A stretch of 64,000 nt of DNA from Pseudomonas sp. MWU16-30317 (lineage in GTDB: Bacteria; Pseudomonadota; Gammaproteobacteria; Pseudomonadales; Pseudomonadaceae): the NCBI RefSeq assembly GCF_020515695.1, contig NZ_JAIWJA010000002.1:806001-870000 (forward strand). Direction: 5' to 3'. The notes under the pieces were generated by a model. The model worked only from the letters and a program-made list of their open reading frames with translations. It was not told the origin of the DNA and made no database searches. Position numbers and translations under genes: made by a program. Shown piece by piece: positions 1 through 9,716 of this stretch. Within the stretch, counting starts at the first letter, position 1. Each line of letters begins with the position of its first letter.

Positions 1-53
1 CCGAGCAGGGTAGGGATGATCAGCAGCAGGCGCCGCAGGATATAAGCCGCCAT
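1..53 (-). CDS. ABC transporter inner-membrane permease, YejB-like (5' end only)
   Basis: Only the first 17 codons are inside the window. They begin with ATG and encode MAAYILRRLLLIIPTLL, the start of a membrane segment typical of YejB/DppB-type peptide permeases. The start lies 3 bases after the stop of the YejA-like binding protein on the same strand, so the two are certainly co-transcribed. The rest of the operon (expected second permease and ATPase) would lie to the left of the window. The identity is inferred from the N-terminal membrane signature and the neighbour. Confidence 0.7.
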   Translation of the reverse strand, partial: MAAYILRRLLLIIPTLL

Positions 54-56
54 CGG

Positions 57-1901
57 TCAATGCTCCGTCTTGTCGGCGGGAATGGGCGCGGCGACCGGTT
101 CGGCCACGGCGTCAGGCTTGACCCACCACGTGTACAGGCCGGGGTCATACTTGGGTGGCACCGCTGGATGGCCGAGGCGCGACGAGTAAGCGGTGCGCCA
201 GGTGCCGATGTACCAGTTGGGGATGACGATGAAGTTCCATAGCAGCACCCGATCCAGGGCCTGGGCGTGATGGATCAGGCTCTGGCGCGAATCGGCACCG
301 ATCAGACCGTCGACCAGGGTATCGATAGCCGGGTCCTTGAGACCCATGTAGTTGAAGCTGCCAGGGTTGTCGGCCGCCGCGCTGGTCCAGTAGCCGCGTT
401 GTTCATTGCCGGGAGACGAGGACTGCGACAGGGTGGCGATGATCATGTCGAAGTCCCGCGAGCGTCGGCGGTTGACGTATTGCGAGGTATCGACCCGACG
501 CAGCACCAGTTCGATACCGAGATCGGCGAGGTTGCGCTTGAACGGCAGGAGGATGCGCTCGAACTCTGGCTGCGCCACCAGGAACTCGATGGAAACCGGT
601 TTGCCATTAGCATCGACCATGCGGTCGTCGACCACTTTCCAGCCGGCCTGCAGAAACAGTTTGTACGCCTGGCGTTGTTGCTCGCGGATGATGCCGCTGC
701 CATCGGTCTTGGGGTTCTTGAATTCGCTGGTGAACACCCGATCGGGAATCTTGCCGCGCAGGGGCTCGAGAATCTTCAGCTCGTCTGCGCCAGGCAGGCC
801 GTGGGCAGCCATGTCCGAGTTCTCGAAGAAGCTGCCGACCCGCAAGTACGCGCCGTTGAACAGTTGCTTGTTGGTCCACTCGAAATCGAACAACAGGCTC
901 AGGCCTTCGCGTACGCGCACGTCCTGGAACAGCGGGCGGCGTTCGTTGAAGACGAAGCCCTGCATGCCGGTCGGGTTGCCGTTGGGGATTTCTTCGCGAA
1001 TCAGGCGTCCGTCCTTTACCGCCGCGACGTTGTAGGCGGTGGCCCAGTTTTTCGCGCTGGTTTCCAGCCAGTAGTCGAACTGCCCGGCCTTGAGCGCTTC
1101 AAGGGCAACGCCGTTGTCCCGATAAGAATCACTGGTGATGGCGTCGAAGTTGTAGAAGCCACGGTTGACCGGGAGGTCCTTGGCCCAGTAATCCTTGACC
1201 CGTTCCATGCGGATGGAGCGGCCGGGCCGCACCGAGGCGACCTCGTACGGCCCGCTGCCCAGAGGGATTTCGAGGTTGCCCTTGGTGAAGTCGCGGGTCG
1301 CCCACCAATGCTTGGGCAGCACCGGTAACTGGCCGAGGATCAGCGGCAATTCGCGGTTGTCACCGCTCTTGAAGGAGAACAGCACGTGCAGCGGGTCTTC
1401 GGCCACGACCTTGTCGACGTCGGCGTAGTAGCTGCGAAAAAACGGCGAGCCGTCCTTGATCAGCGTCTGGAAGGTGAACACCACGTCTTCGGCACGCAGC
1501 GGATGACCGTCGTTGAAGCGCGCTTCGGGGCGTAGGGTAAAGCGTACCCAGGTGTTGTCCGGGGCTCTCTCGATGCCGCTTGCCACCAGGCCGTACTCGG
1601 TCATCGGCTCGTCGAGGCTTTGGGTCAACAGCGTGTCGTAGATCAGATTGACCTGGCTGGCCGGCACGCCCTTGCTGATGAACGGGTTGAGGCTGTCGAA
1701 GCCACCCGCGTCGGACAGGCGCAACGTCCCGCCCTTGGGGGCCTTGGGATTGACGTAGTCGAAGGACTGGAAATTGGCAGGGTACTTGGGCGGTTCGCCA
1801 TACAGAGTAATGGCGTGTTGCGGTGTCGCGCTGGCAAGGCAGGCAAGCCCTGCCAACAACAGGCCGCTGGTCTGCGTGAGCAGGGCGCGCAGAGGGATCA
1901 T
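57..1901 (-). CDS. Periplasmic substrate-binding protein of a peptide-type ABC importer (YejA-like)
   Basis: A 614-residue family 5 extracellular solute-binding protein (SBP_bac_5 type). An N-terminal signal peptide (about residues 1-26, ending in LASA) directs it to the periplasm. It is followed by the family hallmark GGTLRLSDAGGFDSLNPF and a long two-lobed binding fold. Length and the motif YGEPPKYPANFQSFDYVNP match YejA-like proteins, which bind peptides or microcin C-like compounds. It is the first visible gene of an operon, with the permease gene starting 3 bases downstream. The exact ligand cannot be read from sequence. Upstream, a gap of about 295 bases separates it from mltD and holds the mltD terminator and presumably this operon's promoter. 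Confidence 0.9.
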   Translation of the reverse strand: MIPLRALLTQTSGLLLAGLACLASATPQHAITLYGEPPKYPANFQSFDYVNPKAPKGGTLRLSDAGGFDSLNPFISKGVPASQVNLIYDTLLTQSLDEPMTEYGLVASGIERAPDNTWVRFTLRPEARFNDGHPLRAEDVVFTFQTLIKDGSPFFRSYYADVDKVVAEDPLHVLFSFKSGDNRELPLILGQLPVLPKHWWATRDFTKGNLEIPLGSGPYEVASVRPGRSIRMERVKDYWAKDLPVNRGFYNFDAITSDSYRDNGVALEALKAGQFDYWLETSAKNWATAYNVAAVKDGRLIREEIPNGNPTGMQGFVFNERRPLFQDVRVREGLSLLFDFEWTNKQLFNGAYLRVGSFFENSDMAAHGLPGADELKILEPLRGKIPDRVFTSEFKNPKTDGSGIIREQQRQAYKLFLQAGWKVVDDRMVDANGKPVSIEFLVAQPEFERILLPFKRNLADLGIELVLRRVDTSQYVNRRRSRDFDMIIATLSQSSSPGNEQRGYWTSAAADNPGSFNYMGLKDPAIDTLVDGLIGADSRQSLIHHAQALDRVLLWNFIVIPNWYIGTWRTAYSSRLGHPAVPPKYDPGLYTWWVKPDAVAEPVAAPIPADKTEH

Positions 1902-2107
1902 GAAGCGGTCTCCGAAAGCTGCGTGGCCTCGGCGTACACGGCTCGCTGGCCGCGTGGTGCAGTGGCACGGACGAATTCAACGCGTGCCGGAAGATAACCG
2001 CCGACATGCCCGGCAAAATGGAGTGGACAGGGGGCACATCTAGACAGAAATTCGATCCCGGCGGCATGGGAATTATTGCCGTTACAGTAACAGCTTGTAT
2101 CCGCAGG

Positions 2108-2140
2108 AAAAAGGGGCCGTGCGCCGAGGCGGCTGGCCCC
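2108..2140 (-). terminator. Rho-independent terminator of mltD
   Basis: Read on the minus strand, arms GGGGCC and GGCCCC (2135-2140 and 2113-2118) enclose a GC-rich loop and are followed by five T. It lies about 60 bases after the mltD stop and before the YejA-like gene. Confidence 0.6.
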
Positions 2141-2196
2141 GAAAATATGGGACCGTGCTCTGCCCGGGAACGCATCGCCGCGGCCCCAAAGCCTGA

Positions 2197-3666
2197 TTAC
2201 CGATCGCGATACACGATCAGCGTCTGGCCAGGCTTGAGCGCCTTGCCGGTACGGGGGTTCCAGCTTTTGAGGTGTTGCATCTCGACATTGAAGCGCTTGG
2301 CAACGATGTACAGAGAGTCGCCTTTCTGCACCTTGTAGCGGGTAGTGCGGGCGTCGTTCTTGGCCAGCGTAACGCTGGAGCGCTTGTCGTTCCGGGCGGC
2401 GACCACAGTCGTGCGCTTGCTATCGCGCCGGGTGTCCTGCATCACCAGCGTTTGCCCGACCTTCAGGCGTTGCCCGGAGAGCTTGTTCCACAGTTGCAGA
2501 TCGCGGGTGCTGACCCTGTTGGCCTTGGCGATCATCGCCAGGTTGTCGCCCTTGCGCACGCGATAGGACTTGCGCTGGCTCGGGGTAACTTCGGCAACAG
2601 CCTGCTCGGTGACCGCGCGGGTAGGGCGCAGGCTGAGCAGCTCTTCTGGCTTCATGCTGGACAGGCTGGCGGTCAGCAGTTGCGCCTTGGCCGTCGGGAT
2701 CAGCAAGCGCTGAGGGCCGTCGACCGTAGTGACGCGCTGCTTGAACGCCGGGTTGAGCTGGTACATCTCGTCTTCGTCGATATTGGCCAGCGCCGCGACC
2801 CGCGACAGGTCCACGCGCTGGTTGACTTCGACGACCTGAAAGTACGGTTTGTTCTCGATGGGCGTCAGATTGACGCCGTAAGCCTCGGGAGATGCCACGA
2901 CTTCGGACAGGGCCAGCAGCTTGGGTACGTAGTCGCGTGTCTCTTGCGGCAGCGACAGGTTCCAGTAATCGGTCGGCAGCCCCAGGCGCACGTTGCGCTC
3001 GATGGCCCGAGTGACCGTGCCTTCGCCGGCATTGTACGCCGCCAGGGCGAGCAGCCAGTCGCCATTGAACATGTCGTGCAGGCGGCTCAGGTAGTCCAGT
3101 GCCGCGGTGGTCGAGGCGGTGACATCGCGACGACCATCGTAGAGGTTGGTCTGGCGCAGATTGAAGTAGCGCCCCGTGGACGGAATGAACTGCCACAGGC
3201 CCGTGGCATTGGCCCGGGAGTAGGCCATGGGGTTGTAGGCGCTCTCGATCACTGGCAGCAGCGCCAGTTCAAGGGGCATGTCGCGTTCTTCGAGGCGCTC
3301 GACGATGTAATGCATGTACAGGCTGCCACGATCGGCGGCGGTTTCCAGAAAGGCGGGGTTGCTGACGAACCACAGGCGCTGTTGCTCGACGCGTGGGTTT
3401 ACGTCGATGCCGTCCTGCATCTGGAACCCTTCACGCATGCGCTCCCACACGTCCTGCGGGGCCTGGTGACGCTGGCTGGCACTGAGGAAGATGGGTTTCT
3501 GCTTGATGCGCGCGGTAATGGTGTGCGGTTGCGCCGCAGTTTGGGCATCGGGAAGCTGCGCCGAGGTCTGGCAACCGGCGAGCGTGGCGGATATGGCAAT
3601 CGCGATCGCCTGTGCCAATCGCGTCAATGCGTCGCAATTTATGGTTCTGTTTATAGATGACGACAT
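2197..3666 (-). CDS. mltD: Membrane-bound lytic murein transglycosylase D
   Basis: A 489-residue lipoprotein that cleaves the MurNAc-GlcNAc bond of peptidoglycan. The N-terminus has a signal peptide ending in a lipobox (ISATLAGC), so it should be anchored to the outer membrane. The SLT domain contains the catalytic glutamate in PVIESAYNP and the motifs ATGLWQFIPSTGR and ALAAYNAGEGTV. Two LysM peptidoglycan-binding repeats follow near the C-terminus (about residues 367-411 and 441-487), each with a (K/R)GDxL core. gloB lies directly upstream on the same strand, an arrangement I recall as common in Pseudomonas. No strong ribosome site is seen before the ATG. The start was chosen because it gives the complete lipoprotein signal. 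Confidence 0.95.
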   Translation of the reverse strand: MSSSINRTINCDALTRLAQAIAIAISATLAGCQTSAQLPDAQTAAQPHTITARIKQKPIFLSASQRHQAPQDVWERMREGFQMQDGIDVNPRVEQQRLWFVSNPAFLETAADRGSLYMHYIVERLEERDMPLELALLPVIESAYNPMAYSRANATGLWQFIPSTGRYFNLRQTNLYDGRRDVTASTTAALDYLSRLHDMFNGDWLLALAAYNAGEGTVTRAIERNVRLGLPTDYWNLSLPQETRDYVPKLLALSEVVASPEAYGVNLTPIENKPYFQVVEVNQRVDLSRVAALANIDEDEMYQLNPAFKQRVTTVDGPQRLLIPTAKAQLLTASLSSMKPEELLSLRPTRAVTEQAVAEVTPSQRKSYRVRKGDNLAMIAKANRVSTRDLQLWNKLSGQRLKVGQTLVMQDTRRDSKRTTVVAARNDKRSSVTLAKNDARTTRYKVQKGDSLYIVAKRFNVEMQHLKSWNPRTGKALKPGQTLIVYRDR

Positions 3667-3765
3667 TGGTTGGAGGTGAGTTCCGCACGAAAATGTCGGG
3701 CGATTCTAAAAACTGACCGGTGGCGGGTCAACCTTTCAGAATTTTTCGACACAACCAGCCGCTGT

Positions 3766-4539
3766 TTAGAACTTATCTTTCCAAGCCCTCAGAGTAGTGA
3801 ACACGCCGACTCCAGAGGCGCTGGCACCCGGATCCCGTTCGTCCACTTTTTGTTTAACGGATGTTTCATTAACCCGCAAAAACGGGTTCGTGCGCTTTTC
3901 CAGCGCGATGTTGGAGGGCACGGTGGGGATATTTTTCGCGCGCAACGCCTGAGCGTCCTGCATTCGCTGGGCGATATCCTGGTTATCGGGCTCTACCGCC
4001 TGGGCGAAGCGCAGATTGCTCAGGGTGTATTCGTGCGCACAGTAGACAAGGGTGGCATCGGGCAGCGCTTCGAAGCGCGACAACGACTGATGCATCTGCG
4101 CCGGAGTTCCTTCGAACAGGCGTCCGCAACCGGCAGCGAACAGCGTGTCTCCGCTAAACAGCAGGCCGAGGCTAGCCTGGTAATAGGCGATGTGCCCAAG
4201 CGTGTGGCCCGGCACCGCGAACACCGCCATTTCGAGGCCCATGACCTCGATTCGAGCATTGTCATCCAGGGCGATATCACGTGCGGGAATGTTTTCGGTT
4301 GCCGGCCCGTAGACCTGCGCGCCAGTGACCTGCTTCAATTTGGCAACGCCACCGACATGGTCATTGTGATGGTGGGTGACCAAAATGTCGGTCAGCTGCC
4401 AACCGGGGTGAGCCTCGAGCCAGGCCAGGACGGGTGCGGCATCGCCTGGATCGACCACGGCACAGTGGCGTTTTGCAGTGTCTTGTAACAACCAGAGGTA
4501 GTTATCGGTAAACGCGGGGAGGGCATCGATCTGTATCAT
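3766..4539 (-). CDS. gloB: Hydroxyacylglutathione hydrolase (glyoxalase II)
   Basis: A 257-residue cytosolic metallo-beta-lactamase-fold enzyme that hydrolyses S-D-lactoylglutathione to D-lactate and glutathione in methylglyoxal detoxification. The dinuclear metal motif THxHxDH is seen at residues 55-61 (THHHNDH), and further ligands lie in [12 protein letters not shown] and [20 protein letters not shown] longer reading frame exists upstream, but [14 protein letters not shown] is the conserved family N-terminus and gives the usual length (about 255-260). Divergent from the methyltransferase gene across a 111-base gap that must contain both promoters. Confidence 0.96.
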   Translation of the reverse strand: MIQIDALPAFTDNYLWLLQDTAKRHCAVVDPGDAAPVLAWLEAHPGWQLTDILVTHHHNDHVGGVAKLKQVTGAQVYGPATENIPARDIALDDNARIEVMGLEMAVFAVPGHTLGHIAYYQASLGLLFSGDTLFAAGCGRLFEGTPAQMHQSLSRFEALPDATLVYCAHEYTLSNLRFAQAVEPDNQDIAQRMQDAQALRAKNIPTVPSNIALEKRTNPFLRVNETSVKQKVDERDPGASASGVGVFTTLRAWKDKF

Positions 4540-4650
4540 GGTCGGATTCGCTAAACTTGTAGACGATGGTTGCATCTTACATGTCTGAGTGAATGGGTGC
4601 GCCGCCGGTACGTCACCGGCCCACTGGCCAACCTTATGCAGGAGATCGCA

Positions 4651-5409
4651 ATGACCGAAAAAGTCGTGGCCCAGGCCGATCCGCAATGGCTTGCGCTGAT
4701 CGATCAAGCCCGAGACTGGTTCAGTGGTCCGCTGGGACAACTGCTGCTGCGCGAAGAGCAGCACTTGCTCGAGGACGAACTCGGGCGCTTCTTCGGCGGT
4801 TATCTGGTGCATTACGGGCCAGGTGCCGAGCCGCCGCCCGTCGCCGCGCAGGTTCAGCGCAATGTGCGCCTGGGCGCGCCGCTACCGGGTGTCGAGATCA
4901 TCTGTGAAGAGCAGGCCTGGCCGTTGAGCGAGCATGCTGCCGATGTCGTGGTGCTGCAGCATGGCCTGGATTTCAGCCTGTCGCCCCATGGCCTGTTGCG
5001 GGAGGCTGCGCGTAGCGTGCGGCCAGGTGGTCACTTGCTGGTGGTCGGTATCAACCCCTGGAGCCTCTGGGGGGTGCGCCATGCATTCACCAAGGACGCC
5101 CTGAACAAGGCGCGCTGCATTTCCGCCTCGCGTGTCGGCGACTGGCTCAACCTGCTGGGCTTCGCGCTGGAGAAACGCCGATACGGGTGTTATTGTCCGC
5201 CGCTTCAAGCGCCTGCCTGGCAGGCGCGAATGGCGGGGTGGGAGCGGCTGGCCGGTGCGAAGCAGCTGGCGGGCGGTGGCGTCTATGTATTAGTGGCACG
5301 CAAGATGGTGGTCGGTCTGCGGCCGTTGCGCGAAGCTCGACGCGAACCCATGGGCAAGTTGCTGCCGCTGCCGCTGGCCAAGGTCAATCGGCGCAACAGC
5401 CAGGATTAG
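4651..5409 (+). CDS. Class I SAM-dependent methyltransferase (type 11)
   Basis: A 252-residue protein. The central part ([44 protein letters not shown]) is characteristic of type-11 SAM methyltransferases, in the region of motifs II-III. Motif I is weak, with no clear ExGxGxG, so the SAM pocket is atypical. The ATG at 4651 is preceded by AGGAG at the right spacing; an upstream in-frame ATG at 4570 has no such site. It starts the row methyltransferase-rnhA-dnaQ and is divergent from gloB. The substrate is unknown; some annotations suggest a small-molecule or tRNA target, which I cannot support. Confidence 0.8.
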   Translation: MTEKVVAQADPQWLALIDQARDWFSGPLGQLLLREEQHLLEDELGRFFGGYLVHYGPGAEPPPVAAQVQRNVRLGAPLPGVEIICEEQAWPLSEHAADVVVLQHGLDFSLSPHGLLREAARSVRPGGHLLVVGINPWSLWGVRHAFTKDALNKARCISASRVGDWLNLLGFALEKRRYGCYCPPLQAPAWQARMAGWERLAGAKQLAGGGVYVLVARKMVVGLRPLREARREPMGKLLPLPLAKVNRRNSQD

Positions 5410-5448
5410 GCGCCTGCACCCCGACGAGCACTTTGATGGAAAACGAAT

Positions 5449-5904
5449 ATGAGCGATGAAAGCGTCGAGATCTTCACCGATGGCGCCTGCAAGGGCAATC
5501 CCGGCCCCGGCGGCTGGGGTGCCTTGCTGGTGTGCAAGGGCGTCGAAAAGGAATTGTGGGGTGGCGAAACCGCTACTACCAATAATCGCATGGAGCTGAC
5601 AGCGGCCATTCGCGGCCTGCAGGAGCTCAAGCGTTCGTGTGATGTGTTGCTGGTCACCGACTCTGAATATGTCATGAAGGGCATTCAGGAGTGGATGGTC
5701 AACTGGAAGAAACGCGGCTGGAAAACCGCCGCCAAGCAACCGGTGAAGAATGCCGATCTGTGGCAACAACTCGACGAGCAGGTCAATCGTCACAAGGTCA
5801 AATGGGAGTGGGTCCGCGGCCACAATGGGCACGCTGGCAACGAGCGCGCCGATGACCTGGCCAATCGCGGGGTCGATGAGGTTCGCGCGCTCAAGCGCAG
5901 CTGA
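5449..5904 (+). CDS. rnhA: Ribonuclease HI
   Basis: A 151-residue enzyme that cuts the RNA strand of RNA-DNA hybrids (primer and R-loop removal). The catalytic carboxylates are all visible: D11 in [17 protein letters not shown]49 in NNRMEL, D71 in TDSEYV and D135 in [12 protein letters not shown], with the conserved H125. Length matches bacterial RNase HI. It lies 39 bases after the methyltransferase and 126 bases before dnaQ on the same strand, a classic pairing of replication genes. Confidence 0.98.
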   Translation: MSDESVEIFTDGACKGNPGPGGWGALLVCKGVEKELWGGETATTNNRMELTAAIRGLQELKRSCDVLLVTDSEYVMKGIQEWMVNWKKRGWKTAAKQPVKNADLWQQLDEQVNRHKVKWEWVRGHNGHAGNERADDLANRGVDEVRALKRS

Positions 5905-6030
5905 TCCAGGTCAAGCGCCGCAACAGGTCGCGAGAGCACCCGCAGGACAGGCAATGGTCTGACGGTCTTTCCCAACGGGGGCTGTGTTAGGCTGCCATAA
6001 TTCACCACGACAGTCGGAAATTTACGAAAC

Positions 6031-6780
6031 ATGGTTCAACGGTATGTCGTCCTCGACACTGAAACTACCGGTATGCCCGTCACCGATGGCCACCGCGTCA
6101 TCGAGATCGGTTGCGTCGAGGTACTCGGTCGGCGCCTCACCGGGCGCAACTTTCACGTCTATCTGCAGCCCGATCGCGAGAGCGACGACGGGGCGATCGG
6201 CGTTCACGGTATCACCACCGAATTTCTGATCGACAAGCCGCGGTTTGCCGAGGTAGCGGATGAATTCTACGAGTTCATCAAGGGCGCCGAACTGATCATC
6301 CACAACGCCGCATTCGACGTGGGTTTCCTCAACAACGAGTTCAACCTGATCGGCCAGCCTGAGCGTGCCGATCTCAGCCAGTACTGCACGATCCTCGACT
6401 CCCTGGCGATGGCACGCGCCCGTCACCCGGGCCAGCGCAACAGCCTGGACGCCCTGTGCAAGCGCTACGGCATCGACCTCAGTGGCCGCGACCTGCACGG
6501 CGCGCTGCTCGACTCCGAATTGCTGGCGGACGTCTATCTGGCAATGACCGGTGGCCAGACCAGCCTGTCGCTGGCTGGCAACTCCAGCGATGGCGAGAGC
6601 ACGGGTGGGGATCAGGGCAGCGAAATTCGCCGCCTTCCAGAGACCCGTGAACGCAGCCGGGTGATCCTCGCCAGTGAGGATGAACTTGCTGCCCACGCCG
6701 TACGTCTGGAGATCATCGGCAAGTCCGCGGGTGCACCGCCGCTGTGGGTACAGCTGCTCGACAGCGCTGCTAACAGTTAA
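6031..6780 (+). CDS. dnaQ: DNA polymerase III epsilon subunit (3'-5' proofreading exonuclease)
   Basis: A 249-residue DEDDh exonuclease, the proofreading subunit of the Pol III core. Exo I (VLDTETTG, with D9 and E11), Exo II around HNAAFDVGFLNNE, and Exo III (the segment ending in DLHGALLDSELLADVYL, with catalytic H and D) are present. The C-terminal tail that binds the alpha subunit follows a short low-complexity linker of Ser, Gly and Asp (about residues 186-203). The start MVQRYVVLDTETTG is the usual one. Downstream, a GNAT gene begins 7 bases after the stop. Confidence 0.98.
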   Translation: MVQRYVVLDTETTGMPVTDGHRVIEIGCVEVLGRRLTGRNFHVYLQPDRESDDGAIGVHGITTEFLIDKPRFAEVADEFYEFIKGAELIIHNAAFDVGFLNNEFNLIGQPERADLSQYCTILDSLAMARARHPGQRNSLDALCKRYGIDLSGRDLHGALLDSELLADVYLAMTGGQTSLSLAGNSSDGESTGGDQGSEIRRLPETRERSRVILASEDELAAHAVRLEIIGKSAGAPPLWVQLLDSAANS

Positions 6781-6787
6781 GCGCATC

Positions 6788-7348
6788 ATGTCCATTGCAA
6801 CCGTTGCTGGGGCGGTCTCCATCCGGGTCGCGGATGAAGGGTTTGCTCAGTACGTCGCGGCGGGTGACTTCGGCTTTATCGTCAGTGCCTACGCCGATCC
6901 GCAGATCGGCGTTGGTGTCGATCACTGGCAGCGTCGTAGCGTTGAACCCTATCGTAAATGCTATGGCATCGATCCGGACGAGTTCAGCTTCCTGCGCGAA
7001 GATTCTGCCCGAGGCGCAATCTTCGTGGCCTGGCTGGGAGAACGGGCCGTCGGGCATGTGGTGGTCAACATCAAATGGAACGGATTCGCCCATATCGAAG
7101 AGCTGGTCGTCGATGCGAGCGCTCGCCGTCGCGGGGTGGCCCGGCAATTGATCGATGTCGCCGGGTTCTGGGCACGCAAGCACAATCTACCGGGCATCAT
7201 GCTCGAAACCCAAAGCAACAATCTCGCCGCCTGCCAATTGTATGAGCGTTACGGTTTCGTAATGGGCGGGGTCGATCACTGGCGTTATCGCGGGATCGAT
7301 CCGCACACGCAGGAGTCGGCGATCTTCTGGTACCTGCTGTTTCCCTGA
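6788..7348 (+). CDS. GNAT-family N-acetyltransferase
   Basis: A 186-residue acetyl-CoA-dependent acyltransferase. Motif A is seen in ELVVDASARRRGVARQLID, including the RRxGxA pyrophosphate-binding loop, and motif B in NLAACQLYERYGF. The start MSIATVAGAVSIRVADEG was preferred over an earlier in-frame codon that would overlap dnaQ by about 100 bases. The C-terminal arrangement (GVDHWRYRG... SAIFWYLLF) resembles streptothricin-acetyltransferase-like members, but the substrate cannot be fixed from sequence. It probably shares a transcript with dnaQ. Confidence 0.85.
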   Translation: MSIATVAGAVSIRVADEGFAQYVAAGDFGFIVSAYADPQIGVGVDHWQRRSVEPYRKCYGIDPDEFSFLREDSARGAIFVAWLGERAVGHVVVNIKWNGFAHIEELVVDASARRRGVARQLIDVAGFWARKHNLPGIMLETQSNNLAACQLYERYGFVMGGVDHWRYRGIDPHTQESAIFWYLLFP

Positions 7349-7351
7349 GCG

Positions 7352-8245
7352 CTACAGGGCAAGCATCGCTTCGGCTTTTTCCTCGACGATTTCCAGAAAG
7401 GTCTTCTGCGCCGCCGATGGCTTTTGCTCATTGAGCGTGAGGCTGTAGAGGGTCACGGGAATGGCCGGGGAGACTGGGCAACGATCAATGCCGCTGGCTT
7501 GCGAGCCCGCCGCGGTAAAGGGATCCACCAGCGCCAGGCCCTCGCCCGCTTCGACCATGCTGCGCATCATCTGGTAGGTTTGCACGCGCGTCTGGATGCG
7601 CGGGCTCGGCCGTACGCCTTGCAGACGATTTTCCAGATTCTGGCTAAGCGGGTCCTGCTGTTCGAGACCGATCATGCTTTGCCCGGCGGTCTCCTGCAGG
7701 GCGATGTACTTTTGTCGGGGCGCCAGCCAGCCGTGCGGCGCCAGCAGCTGTACCTTGCCTTCAAGCAGCGGGGTGCAAGTGATCTGCGGATGATCAGGGT
7801 TGTGCAGGCTGAGGCCCAGATCGCTTTCATGCAGCAACAGCCTGCGGACCATCTCATGACTGGTGTGTGCGGCCAGACTGCAAGTGGTGTCCTGAAAGCG
7901 TCGGCGCAGGGCGGCGATTGCTTTGGGCACCAGTTGCTGAGCGAGGGGTTGCGTGCAATCGACGCGCAGTGGTGGTTCCTGATGCAAGCGCAGGCCGTGA
8001 GCCTGGCGGCGCAGGCGTTCGAGATTATTCTGAAGCGTAGCGAGTTCGGGTTGCAGCACGCGGGTTTCAGGGGTTGCCTGCAAGCGCCCACGGACTTTGG
8101 CGAATAATAGAAAACCCAGCGCCTGCTCGGCTTCCTGCAATGTCGCGGTCACGGTCTCCGGCGGCAGGCACAGAAACTCCGCGGCGGCGCTGAGGTTGCC
8201 GGTCTGCATGATCGCGTCTATTACTTCGATATGCCGTAGTCGCAT
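7352..8245 (-). CDS. LysR-family transcriptional regulator
   Basis: A 297-residue regulator with an N-terminal winged helix-turn-helix (MRLRHIEVIDAIMQTGNLSAAAEFL, residues 1-25 onward) and a C-terminal effector-binding domain (CTPLLEGKVQLLAPHGW, EAGEGLALVDPFTA). It is convergent with the GNAT gene, the stops being only 3 bases apart, and has no divergent metabolic partner, so its target is unclear. The HTH is slightly unusual for LysR (PPETVTATLQEAEQALGF). Similar proteins often act on amino-acid catabolism, but that is a guess. Confidence 0.85.
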   Translation of the reverse strand: MRLRHIEVIDAIMQTGNLSAAAEFLCLPPETVTATLQEAEQALGFLLFAKVRGRLQATPETRVLQPELATLQNNLERLRRQAHGLRLHQEPPLRVDCTQPLAQQLVPKAIAALRRRFQDTTCSLAAHTSHEMVRRLLLHESDLGLSLHNPDHPQITCTPLLEGKVQLLAPHGWLAPRQKYIALQETAGQSMIGLEQQDPLSQNLENRLQGVRPSPRIQTRVQTYQMMRSMVEAGEGLALVDPFTAAGSQASGIDRCPVSPAIPVTLYSLTLNEQKPSAAQKTFLEIVEEKAEAMLAL

Positions 8246-8406
8246 GGGTGGCGTCCATCTCCAGCAGGTGAGTGCCCGAGACGCATCCTAACGCAAACGC
8301 AGGCGCAAGTAGCAGGGTGCCATCGAGCGAGCGCGGTACTAAGGCGCACCACGCGAGAATGCCAGACAGTCGCTACTGGATTGCTGCGCGAGCGCAGCGG
8401 GGATCG

Positions 8407-8637
8407 TCAGATGACGGGAGGAACATACTCGTGCTCGCGCGTGATTTTCACGCCGCTTTGGACCAGCTCGAATTCGTCGTTACCCAAATGCTTCAGCCGA
8501 TCACCAATGGCCAATTTATAGGTGACCCCATCAGTGCTGCTGGTGGCATCCACTTCGGATTCCTTGAACTCATGCACCGAATAGATACGGCCCTCCGCAT
8601 CCCGTGCATGAAATTGTCCAACGAGCACTGCAGCCAT
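8407..8637 (-). CDS. Small conserved protein of unknown function
   Basis: 76 residues, soluble, starting MAAVLVGQFHARDAEGR. An AGAGG ribosome site lies upstream of the ATG, and an in-frame GTG 51 bases further upstream lacks one. It contains a short beta-rich stretch (TYKLAIGDRLKHLGNDEFELVQSGVKITRE) that looks like a small beta-barrel or OB-like fold. I do not recognise a named family. Flanking gaps of 161 and 250 bases isolate it as a single-gene unit. Confidence 0.6.
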   Translation of the reverse strand: MAAVLVGQFHARDAEGRIYSVHEFKESEVDATSSTDGVTYKLAIGDRLKHLGNDEFELVQSGVKITREHEYVPPVI

Positions 8638-8887
8638 TTGATTCACAACCTCTGTGTCTAGCGTGTATTGATCTGCACGATAGACCACTGTTTTATAGGG
8701 GAGTTTAGCGCGGCGGAAAAAATAATCAGGCGCCTGCCGCGTGTCAGCGTTCTGTTATACCACGGGCCAGCCTTTCGGGCCCGGGAATGTCCCTGCAAAG
8801 GCTGTAAAGAACCCGAGCCGGCGGGTAAACTCTCGCCACGCGCCGATCGATACCGGTATCGGCGCATCGGAATCTAGAGAGTCAGTC

Positions 8888-9592
8888 ATGGGCGCACAGT
8901 GGAAAGCAAAACATAGAGAAGCCGCAGCCAACGCCAAAGGGCGGATTTTCGGCAAGCTGGCCAAGGAAATTTCGATCGCGGCGCGTTCGGGGGCCGATCC
9001 GGACACCAACTCGCGCCTGCGCCTGGTCATCGAGCAAGCCAAAAAGGCCTCGATGACCAAGGAGACCCTGGAGCGCGCAATCAAGAAGGGCGCCGGTATC
9101 GGCGGTGATGCGGTGCAGTACACCTTGGTCAAATACGAAGGCTTCGCACCGCACCAGGTGCCGCTGATCGTCGAGTGCCTGACCGATAACGTCAAGCGCA
9201 CCGTGGCCGAGATTCGCGTGCTGTTTCGCAAGGGCCAGCTTGGCGCGGAAGGTTCGGTGTCGTGGGATTTCAACCATGTCGGCATGATTGAAGCCACGCC
9301 TGACAGCCCTGAGGCAGACCCGGAAGAGGCAGCTATCGAGGCCGGCGCCCAAGACGTTGAACCGGGCGAAGAGGGCGCGAGTTTGTTCCTGACTGAGACC
9401 ACGGACGTCGATGCGGTGCAGAAGGCGTTGCCGGAGCAGGGCTTTACCGTGATTTCGGCGAAAATCGGTTATATCGCCAAGAATCCGGTAGCTCTCACCG
9501 ATGAAACGCAGCTGGCTGAAGTCGAAGCGTTCCTGGACGCCATCGATGGTCACGATGACGTGCAGAACGTCTATGTCGGCCTGGCGGGCTAA
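8888..9592 (+). CDS. YebC/PmpR-family protein, YeeN-like paralogue
   Basis: A 234-residue member of the YebC/TACO1 family. The N-terminus [19 protein letters not shown] and the block [14 protein letters not shown] are diagnostic, as is the acidic C-terminal half ([17 protein letters not shown]). Family members act as DNA-binding regulators or as translation factors that relieve stalling at proline stretches. The classical YebC lies beside ruvC; this copy has no ruv genes nearby and its N-terminus differs from the MAGHSKW start of that paralogue. The ATG at 8888 gives the family length, while an upstream in-frame codon adds 49 residues without homology. Confidence 0.88.
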   Translation: MGAQWKAKHREAAANAKGRIFGKLAKEISIAARSGADPDTNSRLRLVIEQAKKASMTKETLERAIKKGAGIGGDAVQYTLVKYEGFAPHQVPLIVECLTDNVKRTVAEIRVLFRKGQLGAEGSVSWDFNHVGMIEATPDSPEADPEEAAIEAGAQDVEPGEEGASLFLTETTDVDAVQKALPEQGFTVISAKIGYIAKNPVALTDETQLAEVEAFLDAIDGHDDVQNVYVGLAG

Positions 9593-9629
9593 GTACGGGC
9601 GGTACTCTGTGCTGGCGCTGCCGGCCTCC

Positions 9630-9693
9630 TCGCGACCAGGCGTTGCTCCCACAGTTGTATGCTGCGCTGTGGTAGCAACGCTCGCTCTCGCGA
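9630..9693. repeat. REP-type inverted repeat
   Basis: A long imperfect palindrome between the YebC-like gene and the LRR kinase gene (convergent stops). Outer arms TCGCGA at both ends, inner arms CGTTGCTcCCACAG and CTGTGGtAGCAACG. It resembles the paired REP elements scattered in Pseudomonas and may act as a bidirectional terminator. Confidence 0.55.
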
Positions 9694-9716
9694 GAGCCAG
9701 GGCTGCTGGCCAAGCG

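Noticed and set aside
2272..3660. Long plus-strand reading frame opposite mltD (462 codons)
   Set aside because: Mirror of mltD in a GC-rich genome. No ribosome site, no domain, and mltD is certain on the other strand.
8888..9592. Naming the YebC-like gene pmpR
   Set aside because: The known pmpR/yebC lies beside ruvC and begins MAGHSKW; this copy differs in both and looks like the YeeN-type paralogue.
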